DNA of 12,681 nucleotides. It comes from JALZDI01 sp965653225. GTDB taxonomy: Bacteria > Actinomycetota > Actinomycetes > Propionibacteriales > Nocardioidaceae. Made by a program: the position numbers and the translations under genes. This document shows, in pieces, positions 1-7,281 of this stretch (positions within the stretch are counted from its first letter, which is position 1; every line of letters begins with the position of its first letter). The notes below the pieces were generated by a model that ran no database searches, was not told the DNA's origin, and saw only the letters and a list, made by a program, of their open reading frames with translations. The stretch lies in NCBI GenBank assembly GCA_965653225.1, contig CBFGZI010000109.1:1-12681 (forward strand), given 5' to 3'.

Positions 1-159
1 CTGACGCCCGCCAAACCGGCGGCCGACCTGGTTCGACGCCGTGCGACTCCGCCAATCGTGGGCCCCCGGCTCTGCGTGCGCTTGTGGAAGCCGGCCTCGC
101 GGCTACGCTCGGCCCGCCGCCGGCTCGTCCGTGTCGCTACCGCCTGAGCCAGTGCCGGC
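1..159. other. Non-coding left edge, possible end of an upstream gene
   Basis: No convincing gene lies here. A TGA at 2-4 could be the stop of a gene entering from the left, but only one base precedes it. A short inverted repeat follows (CCGCC at 8-12, GGCGG at 18-22, 5-nt loop). It could be a weak terminator, but it has no T-run. The rest, up to the stop of the minus-strand gene at 160, shows no clear terminator or promoter. Confidence 0.3.
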
Positions 160-1350
160 TCAGTCGAACAGCGCGAAGAACGTCCGGTCCGCCCGGCCCA
201 TGGTCGTGAAGTCGCCGCCGACGGCAAGCCTCGTCGGCTGTGCGCCGAAGTCCATCGCGACCACACCGAGCCTGGAGTTCGCGTCCGGGTTCCAGTGCAG
301 CAGGTTGCCGCGCACGGTGACGGCGGCGAGCTTGTGCCGCGTGGGCCGGTTGGACGGGCACGGGCGCGTCGGAGCGGTCGCCACCGGGCAGGCCCTGCCG
401 AAGTGGCCGCCGAGGTAGATCCGGCGACCGACCACCGTGACGGCCTGCACCCCGCCGTCGGTGTGCAGGTCCCACCGGTCGCGTCCGTCGAGCCGGAAGG
501 ACCGAAGGTTGCCGCCCGGCCCGTCGGCGGCGGCGATGACCCCGTGCTGGGTGACGGCCAGGTCGTTCACCCGGTAGCTCAGCGACGGGTGGAAGGACGG
601 GTCGACGTGACCCTTACTGAGCCCGACGGCGGCCAGGAACTTGGTACCGCTGCGGCCGTTGACGCGGTGGAAGCTCCCGCCCACGTACAGGCGGCCCTGT
701 CCCACGGCGAGTGCGCGCACCTGGCCGGTCGCCGACGGCGCCCACGTCCGGCGCACGGTACGGCTCTTCAGGTTGTACGCAGCGAGCCGGTTGTGGTCGA
801 TGCCGCCCACCGAGCCGAACTTCCCGCCGATGAACAACGACTGACCCGAGATCGCCATCGCGGAGACCGCCCGGTTCGGCCCGCGCGCGAATCCGCGCAG
901 CACCTTGCCGGCGGCCGAGACCTCGGCCAGGTTCCGCCGCGAGGCGGCGCCGACGCGGTGGAAGGTCCCGCCCAGGTAGACGTCGTCTCCGCGGGCGGCG
1001 ATGGCCAGCACCGGACCGTTGACCTTCGGGTTCCAGCCGAGCAGCTTCCCGGTGCGGGCGTCCAGCGCGGCCGCGTGCAGGCGGTGAACCGTGCCGGCGG
1101 CCGTACGAGCCCGCGAGAAGTCGCCGCCCACGTAAATCCGGTCGCCGGAGACGACCACGGCGCGCACGGTGCCGTTGAACGTCACCGAACGGCGAGGAGC
1201 GCTGCCTACCCTCGCGTGTACCTTCGCCGCTGGTCTCGCCCGCGTCACCGCCGACGTGCTGGCCGCTGCCTGGAGCACCAGGACACCGGACAGGACAGCT
1301 ACCGATGTCGCCAGCACAATTCCCCACCAATGTGGCCGTACGTTCCCCAT
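160..1350 (-). CDS. Exported delta-60 / DUF5122-like beta-propeller protein
   Basis: Predicted exported or membrane-anchored protein of 396 aa, function unknown. Residues 8-31 are a hydrophobic signal or anchor segment. The rest is built of repeats with the core [IL]Y[VL]GG-x-F, followed by a basic loop and a LAA-type strand. Visible cores are GGDF (75-78), GGTF (127-130), GGKF (175-178), GGSF (224-227), GGHF (314-317) and GGDF (378-381). Spacing is about 48-52 residues in the first half, and the 87-residue gap after 227 holds a degraded copy near 270-281. That fits a seven-bladed propeller of the delta-60/DUF5122 type common in actinobacterial secreted proteins. C321 and C331 sit in an extra loop and may form a disulfide. 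ATG at 1350 is chosen over the in-frame ATG at 1422 because a purine-rich ribosome site (1356-1365, minus strand) lies 5 nt before it and it puts the signal at the N-terminus. The family has no settled biochemical role; scaffold or ligand binding is likelier than catalysis. Confidence 0.85.
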   Translation of the reverse strand: MGNVRPHWWGIVLATSVAVLSGVLVLQAAASTSAVTRARPAAKVHARVGSAPRRSVTFNGTVRAVVVSGDRIYVGGDFSRARTAAGTVHRLHAAALDARTGKLLGWNPKVNGPVLAIAARGDDVYLGGTFHRVGAASRRNLAEVSAAGKVLRGFARGPNRAVSAMAISGQSLFIGGKFGSVGGIDHNRLAAYNLKSRTVRRTWAPSATGQVRALAVGQGRLYVGGSFHRVNGRSGTKFLAAVGLSKGHVDPSFHPSLSYRVNDLAVTQHGVIAAADGPGGNLRSFRLDGRDRWDLHTDGGVQAVTVVGRRIYLGGHFGRACPVATAPTRPCPSNRPTRHKLAAVTVRGNLLHWNPDANSRLGVVAMDFGAQPTRLAVGGDFTTMGRADRTFFALFD

Positions 1351-1491
1351 GGCTGCCCCTCCCCTGAGCCGACAAGCGACCACAGAACGTGACCGCCCAC
1401 GTCGGGGAGGGTAGGGCAACATCGCGTGTGTGGATATACCGCAAGCGTCGAAAATCTGCCGACAAAGAACACGTTATGACGCGAGGTCAGA

Positions 1492-1515
1492 GGTCCAGAT
1501 CTGGTGAACAGGACC
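1492..1515. repeat. Nested inverted repeats, possible operator
   Basis: The perfect 10-bp palindrome CCAGATCTGG (1495-1504) sits within a wider inverted repeat, GGTCC (1492-1496) and GGACC (1511-1515). Just upstream, AGGTC occurs twice in direct orientation (within 1484-1495). The site lies in the AT-richer part of the divergent spacer, about 140 bp from the minus-strand start and 325 bp from the plus-strand start. A dimeric regulator could bind it. No regulator is encoded nearby, and no known operator is recognised. Confidence 0.3.
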
Positions 1516-1761
1516 AAACCGCTGTAAGGACCGCACTGGCCGCGTATATGACAAAACGGCCGAATTCTCCCGCGTTGCTTGACGAAGCGCTCACCCGAAC
1601 TGCCAGGTAAAAGCCCATTCAAGCGTTTATCCGGCCTGCAACCGGGCGACTACTCCCCGTATACCACCCTGGGCGTAGCAACATGGCGGGCCGGCAGGTG
1701 CGGCGGAGGCGGCAGCGCCCTCGGCGCCGACCCTAGATGCCTGGACCTCGCAAACAGGGCA

Positions 1762-1790
1762 TTGACACCAGCCCCGCCGCGGTGTGGAGT
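1762..1790 (+). promoter_or_regulatory. Candidate vegetative promoter for the Asp-box protein gene
   Basis: A perfect TTGACA -35 hexamer at 1762-1767 is followed after 17 bp by TGGAGT (1785-1790), a poor match to TATAAT sharing T1, A4 and T6. Actinobacterial -10 boxes are often degenerate. The leader before the ATG at 1839 would be about 40 nt. The -35 match is strong and the -10 is weak, so this is a candidate only. Confidence 0.35.
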
Positions 1791-1826
1791 TTGGTCTCGT
1801 CAAAATCGAGCTCGGGGCCGGTCTCG

Positions 1827-1832
1827 GGAGGT
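1827..1832 (+). promoter_or_regulatory. Ribosome binding site GGAGGT fixing the start at 1839
   Basis: GGAGGT ends 6 nt before the ATG at 1839. It selects that codon over the in-frame ATG at 1737, which would add 34 residues without signal-peptide character ahead of the basic N-terminus. Confidence 0.75.
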
Positions 1833-1838
1833 CCTGTC

Positions 1839-4187
1839 ATGGATCTGCGCCGCACACGAAGCAAACGACGGGACCCCAGAGGGATCGGTGCCCTCGCCGT
1901 GCTCTGCACCGGAGTGCTGCTGGCCACCTGCGCCTGCACGGGCCTCCTCGAGGAGAAGGACACCGAGGGCCTCCCCGAGTGGCAGGAGGGCCTCGAGCAG
2001 CAGGCCGAGGCGCGCGGTCCGGAGATCCCCGAGGACGCGTACCTCTTCCGCCGACTGATGCCGGGCGGGGTGCCCGACCTGGCCACGTTCCGCACAGCGC
2101 GACGACAGGCCGACCGGCTGGCTGTCGACGCCGCCGCGGCGAATACCCCGATCGCACGCACGACATGGCGGTTCGAGGGACCCAGCTCCGTCGGCGGCCG
2201 GGTGGTCGACGCCGCGGTCGACCCCACGACGCCTGACAGCCTGTACGTCGCCAGCGCCACCAACGGGGTCTGGCACTCCGCCGACGCCGGCAAGTCGTTC
2301 ACCTCGGTCTGGCCGAAGAACCTGACCCACGCGATGGGCGCGCTGGCCATCACGTCGTCGGGCACGCTGTTCGCGGGCAGCGGTGAGGCGAACCCGGGCG
2401 GCGGCAGCATCACGTACGGGGGTGACGGCGTCTACCGCTCCGAAGACGGTGGCCAGTCGTGGCAGCAGGTGGGGCTGTCGGGGGCCGGAACCATCGGCCG
2501 CATCGCCGTCGACCCGAACAACCCGCAACGCATCTGGGTCGCGGTCACCGGCAACCTGTTCGTGCCCGGCGGGACCCGGGGTCTGTACGTCAGCAACGAC
2601 GGCGGCGACACGTGGAGCCAGTCGCTCGCACCGCCCAACGACACCACCGGCGCCGCCGATGTCGCCGTCGACCCGGCGAACTCCCAGCACGTGCTGGTGA
2701 CCATGTGGGACCACATCCGCCGCCCCGACGCGCGGGTCTACACCGGCGAGGGCTCGGGCATCTGGGAGACGCGAGACGGCGGAGCCACCTGGCAGCGGCT
2801 GGGCGAACAGCAGGGCCTGCAGGCCCCGTCGGCCAACACCGGTCGCATCGGCGTGGCCTTCGCACCCAGCGACAGCGACCACGTGTACGCCATCTACGCC
2901 AACAACGAGACCGGCGCGTTCGAGAACTTCTTCTCCTCCACCGACAACGGCACGACCTGGTCACGGTCGCCGGGAGCGGACGACCTGACGAACTCGCAGA
3001 GCGTCTACGGCTGGTGGTTCGGACGGGTCTTCGTCGACCCAGACAACCCCGAGCGGGTCTTCGCCCTCGGCCTGGACGAGTGGGAGTCGACCGACGCGGC
3101 CGAGTCGTTCCACCGCTTCGGCCGCCAGATGCACGTCGACCAGCACGTCATGGCCTGGGACCCGCGTGCGCCGGAACGCCTGTACGCCGGCAACGACGGC
3201 GGGCTCTACGTCTCCGACGGCGACGGGGCCGACGGGTCATGGAGGAAGAGCACGGACGAGCCGTGGTCGCAGTACTCCAGCGTCGACGTGTCCACCCAGG
3301 ACCCGCGGCGGTTCGTCGGCGGCCTGCAGGACAACGGCACCGTGGCGAGCTGGACCCAGCCGCCGTTCCAGCAGATCCTCGGCGGCGACGGACAGGACAC
3401 ACTGATCAACCCGCGCGACGACCAGAACTACTACGCGTGCTTCCAGTACGGCTCCTGCACAGGGTGGGACGGCGCGCAACGGTTCTCGCTGCCGATCACG
3501 TCGCAGCGCTTCCCGTACCTGACCCAGCTGGAGATCGACCCGAGCAACCCGTCGACGATCTACACCGGCGGCAACGAGCTCAACCGGTCCACCGACGGCG
3601 GGCGCACCTTCACGGTCATCACCGGAGACCTCGGAAAGGGAGAGGCAGGCACCGAGCCGAACCCGATCTACCGCGGCCACTACGGCACCATCTCCGCGAT
3701 CGCGGTCGCGCCCACCGACCCCGACACGCTGTGGGCGGGCACCGACAACGGCTACCTGTACCGCAGCCGGGACGGCGGGCAGTCGTGGACCGAGCTGCCA
3801 CCGCCGGTGCGGTCACATCTGTGGATCTCGCGGATCACCATCGACCCCGATGACGCCGACGTGGTCTACCTGACGTTCTCGGGCTACCGCGAGGGCGACA
3901 ACGCGCCGTACGTGCTGCGCACGGCCAACGCCGGGACGTCCTGGACCGACATCACGGGCGGGCTGCCGCACGCGCCGGTCAACGACATCGTGCGGGTTCA
4001 AGGACTGCTGTACGTCGCGACCGACGTCGGTGTCTTCGCCTCCCCCGCCACGCGGACGCGCTGGTCGCCGGTCGGAGTCGGAATGCCGAGGCTGCCCGTC
4101 ACGGACCTTCGGTACATGCCGACCAACGGACGCATGTACGTGTCCACGTTCGGCATGGGGGTGTGGTCGCTGAACGTGCCCGGCTGA
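1839..4187 (+). CDS. Exported Asp-box (BNR) repeat beta-propeller protein
   Basis: Predicted exported protein of 782 aa. A basic N-terminus (residues 2-14) and hydrophobic stretch (16-31) form a signal. C31 and C33 follow LLAT, so a lipoprotein anchor is possible, but T at -1 of C31 is atypical. Asp-box motifs, S/T-x-D-x-G-x-[ST]-[WF], occur at about 147-154, 201-208, 252-259, 311-318, 367-374, 417-424 (degenerate), 584-591, 643-650 and 695-702. Many are preceded by a DPxxPxxVY-type strand. A central segment has a DQHVMAWDP-x-RLYAGNDGGLYVS pattern (434-459) and GLQDNGT (495-501). This architecture is shared by the sortilin/VPS10-like and GH74-like 'WD40/YVTN/BNR repeat' proteins, probably as two propellers. 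Such proteins are often labelled glycosyl hydrolase, but I cannot identify catalytic acids, so enzyme activity is unproven; glycan or protein binding is equally possible. It is divergent from another exported propeller gene. Confidence 0.88.
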   Translation: MDLRRTRSKRRDPRGIGALAVLCTGVLLATCACTGLLEEKDTEGLPEWQEGLEQQAEARGPEIPEDAYLFRRLMPGGVPDLATFRTARRQADRLAVDAAAANTPIARTTWRFEGPSSVGGRVVDAAVDPTTPDSLYVASATNGVWHSADAGKSFTSVWPKNLTHAMGALAITSSGTLFAGSGEANPGGGSITYGGDGVYRSEDGGQSWQQVGLSGAGTIGRIAVDPNNPQRIWVAVTGNLFVPGGTRGLYVSNDGGDTWSQSLAPPNDTTGAADVAVDPANSQHVLVTMWDHIRRPDARVYTGEGSGIWETRDGGATWQRLGEQQGLQAPSANTGRIGVAFAPSDSDHVYAIYANNETGAFENFFSSTDNGTTWSRSPGADDLTNSQSVYGWWFGRVFVDPDNPERVFALGLDEWESTDAAESFHRFGRQMHVDQHVMAWDPRAPERLYAGNDGGLYVSDGDGADGSWRKSTDEPWSQYSSVDVSTQDPRRFVGGLQDNGTVASWTQPPFQQILGGDGQDTLINPRDDQNYYACFQYGSCTGWDGAQRFSLPITSQRFPYLTQLEIDPSNPSTIYTGGNELNRSTDGGRTFTVITGDLGKGEAGTEPNPIYRGHYGTISAIAVAPTDPDTLWAGTDNGYLYRSRDGGQSWTELPPPVRSHLWISRITIDPDDADVVYLTFSGYREGDNAPYVLRTANAGTSWTDITGGLPHAPVNDIVRVQGLLYVATDVGVFASPATRTRWSPVGVGMPRLPVTDLRYMPTNGRMYVSTFGMGVWSLNVPG

Positions 4188-4211
4188 CCCACGGCTCCCT
4201 CCAGACGCGGC

Positions 4212-4230
4212 TCAAACCGCATCAAACCGC
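4212..4230 (+). repeat. Tandem direct repeat TCAAACCGC, 10-bp period
   Basis: TCAAACCGC occurs at 4212-4220 and again at 4222-4230, so the copies are one helical turn apart. They lie in the 133-bp gap between the propeller gene and the ferredoxin reductase gene, about 90 bp before the latter's start. That is the usual layout for a tandem-binding regulator such as a response regulator. No protein is assigned. Confidence 0.35.
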
Positions 4231-4261
4231 TGGCCTCGGACGAGCCTCGTCCATTGCGGGT

Positions 4262-4277
4262 GAGGCGCGGCCGCCTC
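4262..4277 (+). terminator. Weak hairpin, possible terminator or operator
   Basis: A 6-bp stem (GAGGCG at 4262-4267, CGCCTC at 4272-4277) encloses a 4-nt loop, 75 bp after the propeller stop and 44 bp before the next start. There is no T-run, so as an intrinsic terminator it would be of the U-less kind. It could equally be a regulatory site for the P450 unit. Confidence 0.25.
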
Positions 4278-4304
4278 CGTGGTGTGACGCTAGCCAGTGC
4301 ATCC

Positions 4305-4312
4305 GGAGGGAG
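4305..4312 (+). promoter_or_regulatory. Ribosome binding site GGAGGGAG for the ferredoxin reductase gene
   Basis: GGAGGGAG ends 8 nt before the ATG at 4321. It favours that codon over the in-frame start at 4297, which lies upstream of the site itself. Confidence 0.75.
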
Positions 4313-4320
4313 ATGGTCGT

Positions 4321-5937
4321 ATGAAGCTCGTCGTCGACCTGACTCGTTGTCAGGGCTACGCGCAGTGCGCATTTCTGGCCCCGAGCGCCTTCACCATGCG
4401 AGGAGACGGTGAGGCGCTGCTGTACGACCCCGACCCCGACGAGGAGATGCGGGAACGGATCCTGCGGGCCGCGGCTGCCTGCCCGGTGCAGGCGCTCGTG
4501 CTCGACCGGGGACCGGCCAGCCAGCAGGAGAGGTCGGCCGTCGCGGCCGCGCACAACGGCCACGGCCGCCTGGACGGGGCGTTCCTTCGTACCGGGCGCA
4601 TCGTGATCGTCGGTGCATCCCTGGCCGGGGCGCGGGCGGCCGGCGCCCTGCGCTACGAGGGGTTCACCGGCTCCCTGACCGTCATCGGCGACGAGCCCCA
4701 CGACCCGTACGACCGGCCGCCCCTGTCCAAGCAGGTGCAGGAGGGACGCGTCGACGCCGGGCACACGGGGCTCCCGCGGCGCCAGGCGATCGACGCCGAC
4801 TGGCGGCTGGGGGTCGCCGCCACGGGCCTGGACCTGGCCGCCAAGCAGGTGCGTTTGGCCGACGGCAGCAGCGTCGGCTTCGACAAGCTCCTGATCGCCA
4901 CCGGCGTGCGGGCGCGTCCGTGGCCGAAGCCGGACGAGGCCGCGCTGGAGGGCGTGCTCGTCGTGCGCACCCGCGAGGACGCGGAGGCGCTGCGGCGACT
5001 GGTCGCCGCACGGCCCGACCGGGTGCTGGTGATCGGCGCCGGGTTCACCGGCTCCGAGGTGGCGTCGGTGTGCCGCGAGCTCGACGTGCCGGTGACCGTG
5101 GCCGAGGCCGGACCCGCCCCGCTGGTGGCCGCGCTTGGCGGTCCGATCGGCGAGATCGCGGCCGACATGCACCGCGCCGCCGGGGTCGACCTGCGATGCG
5201 GCGTCATGGTCACCGCGCTGGAAGGTGAGGACGGCCGGTTGCGCCGCGCCCGGCTCTCCGACGGCAGCACGCTCGACGTCGACGTGGCGGTGGCCGCGCA
5301 CGGCGGCATCCGCAACGTCGAGGGGCTGGAGGGCTCCGGGTTGGCGGCCGGCCGTTGGGGGGTTGCCTGTGACGCGGGCTGCCGCGCCTTCGACGCCGAC
5401 GGCCTCGTGACCGACGACGTCTTCGTCGCCGGCGACGTCGCCCGCGCTCCGCAGCCGGCGTTCGGCTACCAGCTGCTCGCACTCGAGCACTGGGGCAACG
5501 CGATCTCCCAGGCCGAGGTCGCCGCCCACAACATGATCAGCGACCAGGCCTCCCGCTGGCCGCACCTGAGCATGCCGATCTTCTGGTCGACCCAGTTCGG
5601 CAACGAGATCAAGTCCGTCGGAGTGCCCAGCATCGCCGACCAGGTCGTGGTCACCCAGGGCTCGGTGCCCGAGCGCCGGTTCGTCGCGGCGTACGGCCGC
5701 AAGGGACGCCTGGTCGGCGCGGTGACCTTCAACCAGGCCAAGTGGCTGGAGTTCTACGGGCGGCACATCGAGCTGGCGGCACCGTTCCCGCCGGCCTTCC
5801 GCACCGTCGACCAGCCCGCCGACATGCACCCGGTCGATGCCGGGTTCCCGGCGCAGCCGATCCCCACCCAGGACGCCACGGTCGTCGTGACCGGACACGA
5901 CCCGAGTGAGCGGCGCGCCACCCTGCTGTCGGGCTGA
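4321..5937 (+). CDS. Ferredoxin-ferredoxin reductase fusion, P450 redox partner
   Basis: Cytoplasmic electron-transfer protein of 538 aa. Residues 1-62 form a P450-type ferredoxin with three cluster cysteines, C10-x5-C16 and C54-P. A tyrosine (Y13) stands where a fourth ligand would be, so a [3Fe-4S] cluster is expected. From residue 92 comes a ferredoxin reductase of the putidaredoxin-reductase/AIF type: FAD-binding GxSxxG (98-103), DRPPLSK (131-137), an NAD(P)-binding GAGxxG (239-244) with acidic E262 at the end of the second strand suggesting NADH, the second FAD motif DVFVAGD (366-372), and a C-terminal reductase domain (about 417-500). Residues 63-91 look like a flexible linker. It would oxidise NAD(P)H and pass electrons through FAD and its own ferredoxin to the P450 encoded 64 bp downstream. 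The two components are usually separate proteins, each about 65 or 400 aa, so the fusion is the unusual feature. The ATG at 4321 begins directly with the ferredoxin beta-strand. Confidence 0.93.
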   Translation: MKLVVDLTRCQGYAQCAFLAPSAFTMRGDGEALLYDPDPDEEMRERILRAAAACPVQALVLDRGPASQQERSAVAAAHNGHGRLDGAFLRTGRIVIVGASLAGARAAGALRYEGFTGSLTVIGDEPHDPYDRPPLSKQVQEGRVDAGHTGLPRRQAIDADWRLGVAATGLDLAAKQVRLADGSSVGFDKLLIATGVRARPWPKPDEAALEGVLVVRTREDAEALRRLVAARPDRVLVIGAGFTGSEVASVCRELDVPVTVAEAGPAPLVAALGGPIGEIAADMHRAAGVDLRCGVMVTALEGEDGRLRRARLSDGSTLDVDVAVAAHGGIRNVEGLEGSGLAAGRWGVACDAGCRAFDADGLVTDDVFVAGDVARAPQPAFGYQLLALEHWGNAISQAEVAAHNMISDQASRWPHLSMPIFWSTQFGNEIKSVGVPSIADQVVVTQGSVPERRFVAAYGRKGRLVGAVTFNQAKWLEFYGRHIELAAPFPPAFRTVDQPADMHPVDAGFPAQPIPTQDATVVVTGHDPSERRATLLSG

Positions 5938-5948
5938 CGCCCAGCGGC

Positions 5949-5999
5949 GAGAACCGCCCACCCGATCCCCACAAGCCCGCGCACGAAGGAGAACCGCCC
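5949..5999 (+). repeat. 11-bp direct repeat between reductase and P450 genes
   Basis: GAGAACCGCCC occurs at 5949-5959 and exactly again at 5989-5999, 40 bp apart start to start. The second copy overlaps the P450 ribosome binding site (GAAGGAGA, 5985-5992). It may be a small duplication or a translational control site. Confidence 0.4.
5985..5992 (+). promoter_or_regulatory. Ribosome binding site GAAGGAGA fixing the P450 start
   Basis: GAAGGAGA ends 9 nt before the ATG at 6002. It rules out the longer in-frame start at 5906, which would overlap the reductase gene and add an arginine-rich extension unlike a P450 N-terminus. Confidence 0.75.
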
Positions 6000-6001
6000 T
6001 C

Positions 6002-7267
6002 ATGGTCACCACCAAGGCGCCACCGAGCCTGTTCGCGCAGGTGCTCGACTACGCCAACCGCGCCGACCCGTACCCGCTGTACGCCCAGATGCGCAAGACC
6101 CCGGTGGCACGGCAGGACGACGGAAGCACCTACGTCGTGTCGACCTATGCCGAGATCGTGCAGCTGCTGCACGACCCGCGGGTCAGCTCCGACCTGCGTA
6201 ACCTGACCGTTCCGCCCGCCGACGATGACGAGGCGACGGGGCTGCCGCCGGCCTTCCTCAAGCTGGACCCGCCAGAGCACGACCGGCTGCGGCGCCTCGC
6301 GAACCGGCACTTCGGCCCACCCCACACGCCGGACCGGATCGACGGCATGCTCCCCAACCTGCACACGATCGTCACCGGGCTGATCGACGGGCTCGCCGAT
6401 CGTCGCGAGGTGGACATCGTCGACGACTTCGCCTACCCGTTCCCGGTCACCGTCATCACCGGGCTGCTCGGTGTACCTCGCGAGGACGAGCCGCGCTTCC
6501 GTACGTGGGTCGACCCGATCGTGGAGGCGCTCGACCCGGGCAGCGACGACGCCGCCGAGAGGCAGCGCAAGCGCACCGAGGCGATGTCGGAGATGGGCCT
6601 CTACTTCGCCGGGCTCCTCGAGGACCACCGCCGCGCTCCGGGAGCCGACCTGCTCTCCGCGCTGGCCACCGATGACGGCCCCGATGGGCGCATGACCGAC
6701 GTGGAGATCCTCACCACGGCGTTCCTGCTGCTGATCGCGGGGCACGAGACCACCGTCAACCTGATCACCAACGGGATGCTCACGCTGCTCCGCCACCCCG
6801 AGGTGCTCGAGCGGCTGCGGCGCGAGCCCGAGCTGGTGATCCACCTGGTGGAGGAGCTGCTGCGCTACGAGCCGCCGGTGCATCTCCTACCGTGGCGCGC
6901 CGCCCTGGACGACATCGACATCGCCGGCACGACGATTCCCAAGGGGTCTCGGATCGTGCTGATGCTCGCCGCGGGCAGCCGCGACCCCAAGCACGTCCAT
7001 GACCCCGACCGGTTCGACCCGGACCGATTCAACCCCGACCGGTTCGGGCTGGCCCGCGACCGGGACCAGCACCTCGGCTTCGGTGGCGGCATCCACTACT
7101 GCTTCGGCGCGCCGATGGCCCGGCTGGAGACCCAGGTCGCCCTCACCGAGCTGGCTCGCCGGCTGGTCAACCCGAGCCTCGTGGTCGACCCGCCGCCGTA
7201 CCGGACCAACCCGGTGCTCCGGGGTCCGCGCCACCTCCGCGTCGCCATCGACGGGATCGACAGCTGA
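6002..7267 (+). CDS. Cytochrome P450 (soluble bacterial class I)
   Basis: Soluble haem monooxygenase of 421 aa, the normal size for bacterial P450s. C-helix HxxxR, which contacts a haem propionate, is H93-R97. The I-helix oxygen-activation motif AGHETT is at 246-251, with acid-alcohol pair E249/T250. The K-helix ExxR is E285-R288. The haem loop FGGGIHYCFG is at 360-369, with C367 as the axial thiolate ligand. All essential residues are present, so the enzyme should be active. It inserts one oxygen atom into a substrate that the sequence does not reveal. No polyketide, terpene or peptide synthase gene is in the window, so catabolism, detoxification or tailoring are all possible. It follows the fused ferredoxin reductase by 64 bp on the same strand, almost certainly as one transcript. 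Before the haem loop, residues 334-348 are three copies of [DN]PDRF, one or two more than usual. The CYP family cannot be assigned by eye. Confidence 0.96.
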   Translation: MVTTKAPPSLFAQVLDYANRADPYPLYAQMRKTPVARQDDGSTYVVSTYAEIVQLLHDPRVSSDLRNLTVPPADDDEATGLPPAFLKLDPPEHDRLRRLANRHFGPPHTPDRIDGMLPNLHTIVTGLIDGLADRREVDIVDDFAYPFPVTVITGLLGVPREDEPRFRTWVDPIVEALDPGSDDAAERQRKRTEAMSEMGLYFAGLLEDHRRAPGADLLSALATDDGPDGRMTDVEILTTAFLLLIAGHETTVNLITNGMLTLLRHPEVLERLRREPELVIHLVEELLRYEPPVHLLPWRAALDDIDIAGTTIPKGSRIVLMLAAGSRDPKHVHDPDRFDPDRFNPDRFGLARDRDQHLGFGGGIHYCFGAPMARLETQVALTELARRLVNPSLVVDPPPYRTNPVLRGPRHLRVAIDGIDS

Positions 7268-7281
7268 GGTCGACAAACCCG

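Larger units (their letters stand above)
1351..1838. other. Divergent intergenic region between two secreted propeller genes
   Basis: This gap of about 490 bp must hold the promoters of both flanking genes. The part from about 1425 to 1640 is visibly less GC-rich than the genes on either side. It contains a 10-bp palindrome inside a wider inverted repeat (1492-1515), an isolated -10-like TATATG at 1545-1550, and TATATC on the minus strand near 1434. I could not pair either with a good -35. A short ATG-initiated frame at 1476-1610 lacks codon bias and a ribosome site. I see no known riboswitch or tRNA. Confidence 0.6.

Noticed and set aside
295..1392. Plus-strand frame of 365 codons opposite the delta-60 propeller gene
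   Set aside because: It is the antisense shadow of a repeat protein with a signal segment and a good ribosome site.
1476..1610. 44-codon ATG frame in the divergent spacer
   Set aside because: Third codon positions are not GC-rich, unlike all real genes here, and there is no ribosome site.
1351..1838. Possible riboswitch (for example c-di-AMP or cobalamin type) in the long leader
   Set aside because: None of the conserved core sequences of those riboswitches is recognisable; the region only holds simple inverted repeats.
2459..3853. 464-codon plus-strand frame inside the Asp-box protein gene
   Set aside because: The translation is dominated by R, P and H, typical of an out-of-frame reading; the Asp-box frame is unambiguous.
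4222..6015. 597-codon minus-strand frame opposite the ferredoxin reductase gene
   Set aside because: It lies antisense to a protein with clear FAD, NAD(P) and ferredoxin motifs and gives composition-biased sequence without domains.
5729..6883. 384-codon minus-strand frame opposite the P450 gene
   Set aside because: It is antisense to a P450 with every diagnostic motif; it has no recognisable fold of its own.
4321..7267. Reading the P450 unit as part of a natural-product cluster
   Set aside because: No synthase, scaffold-forming or transporter gene is present in the window; the neighbours are envelope or exported proteins.
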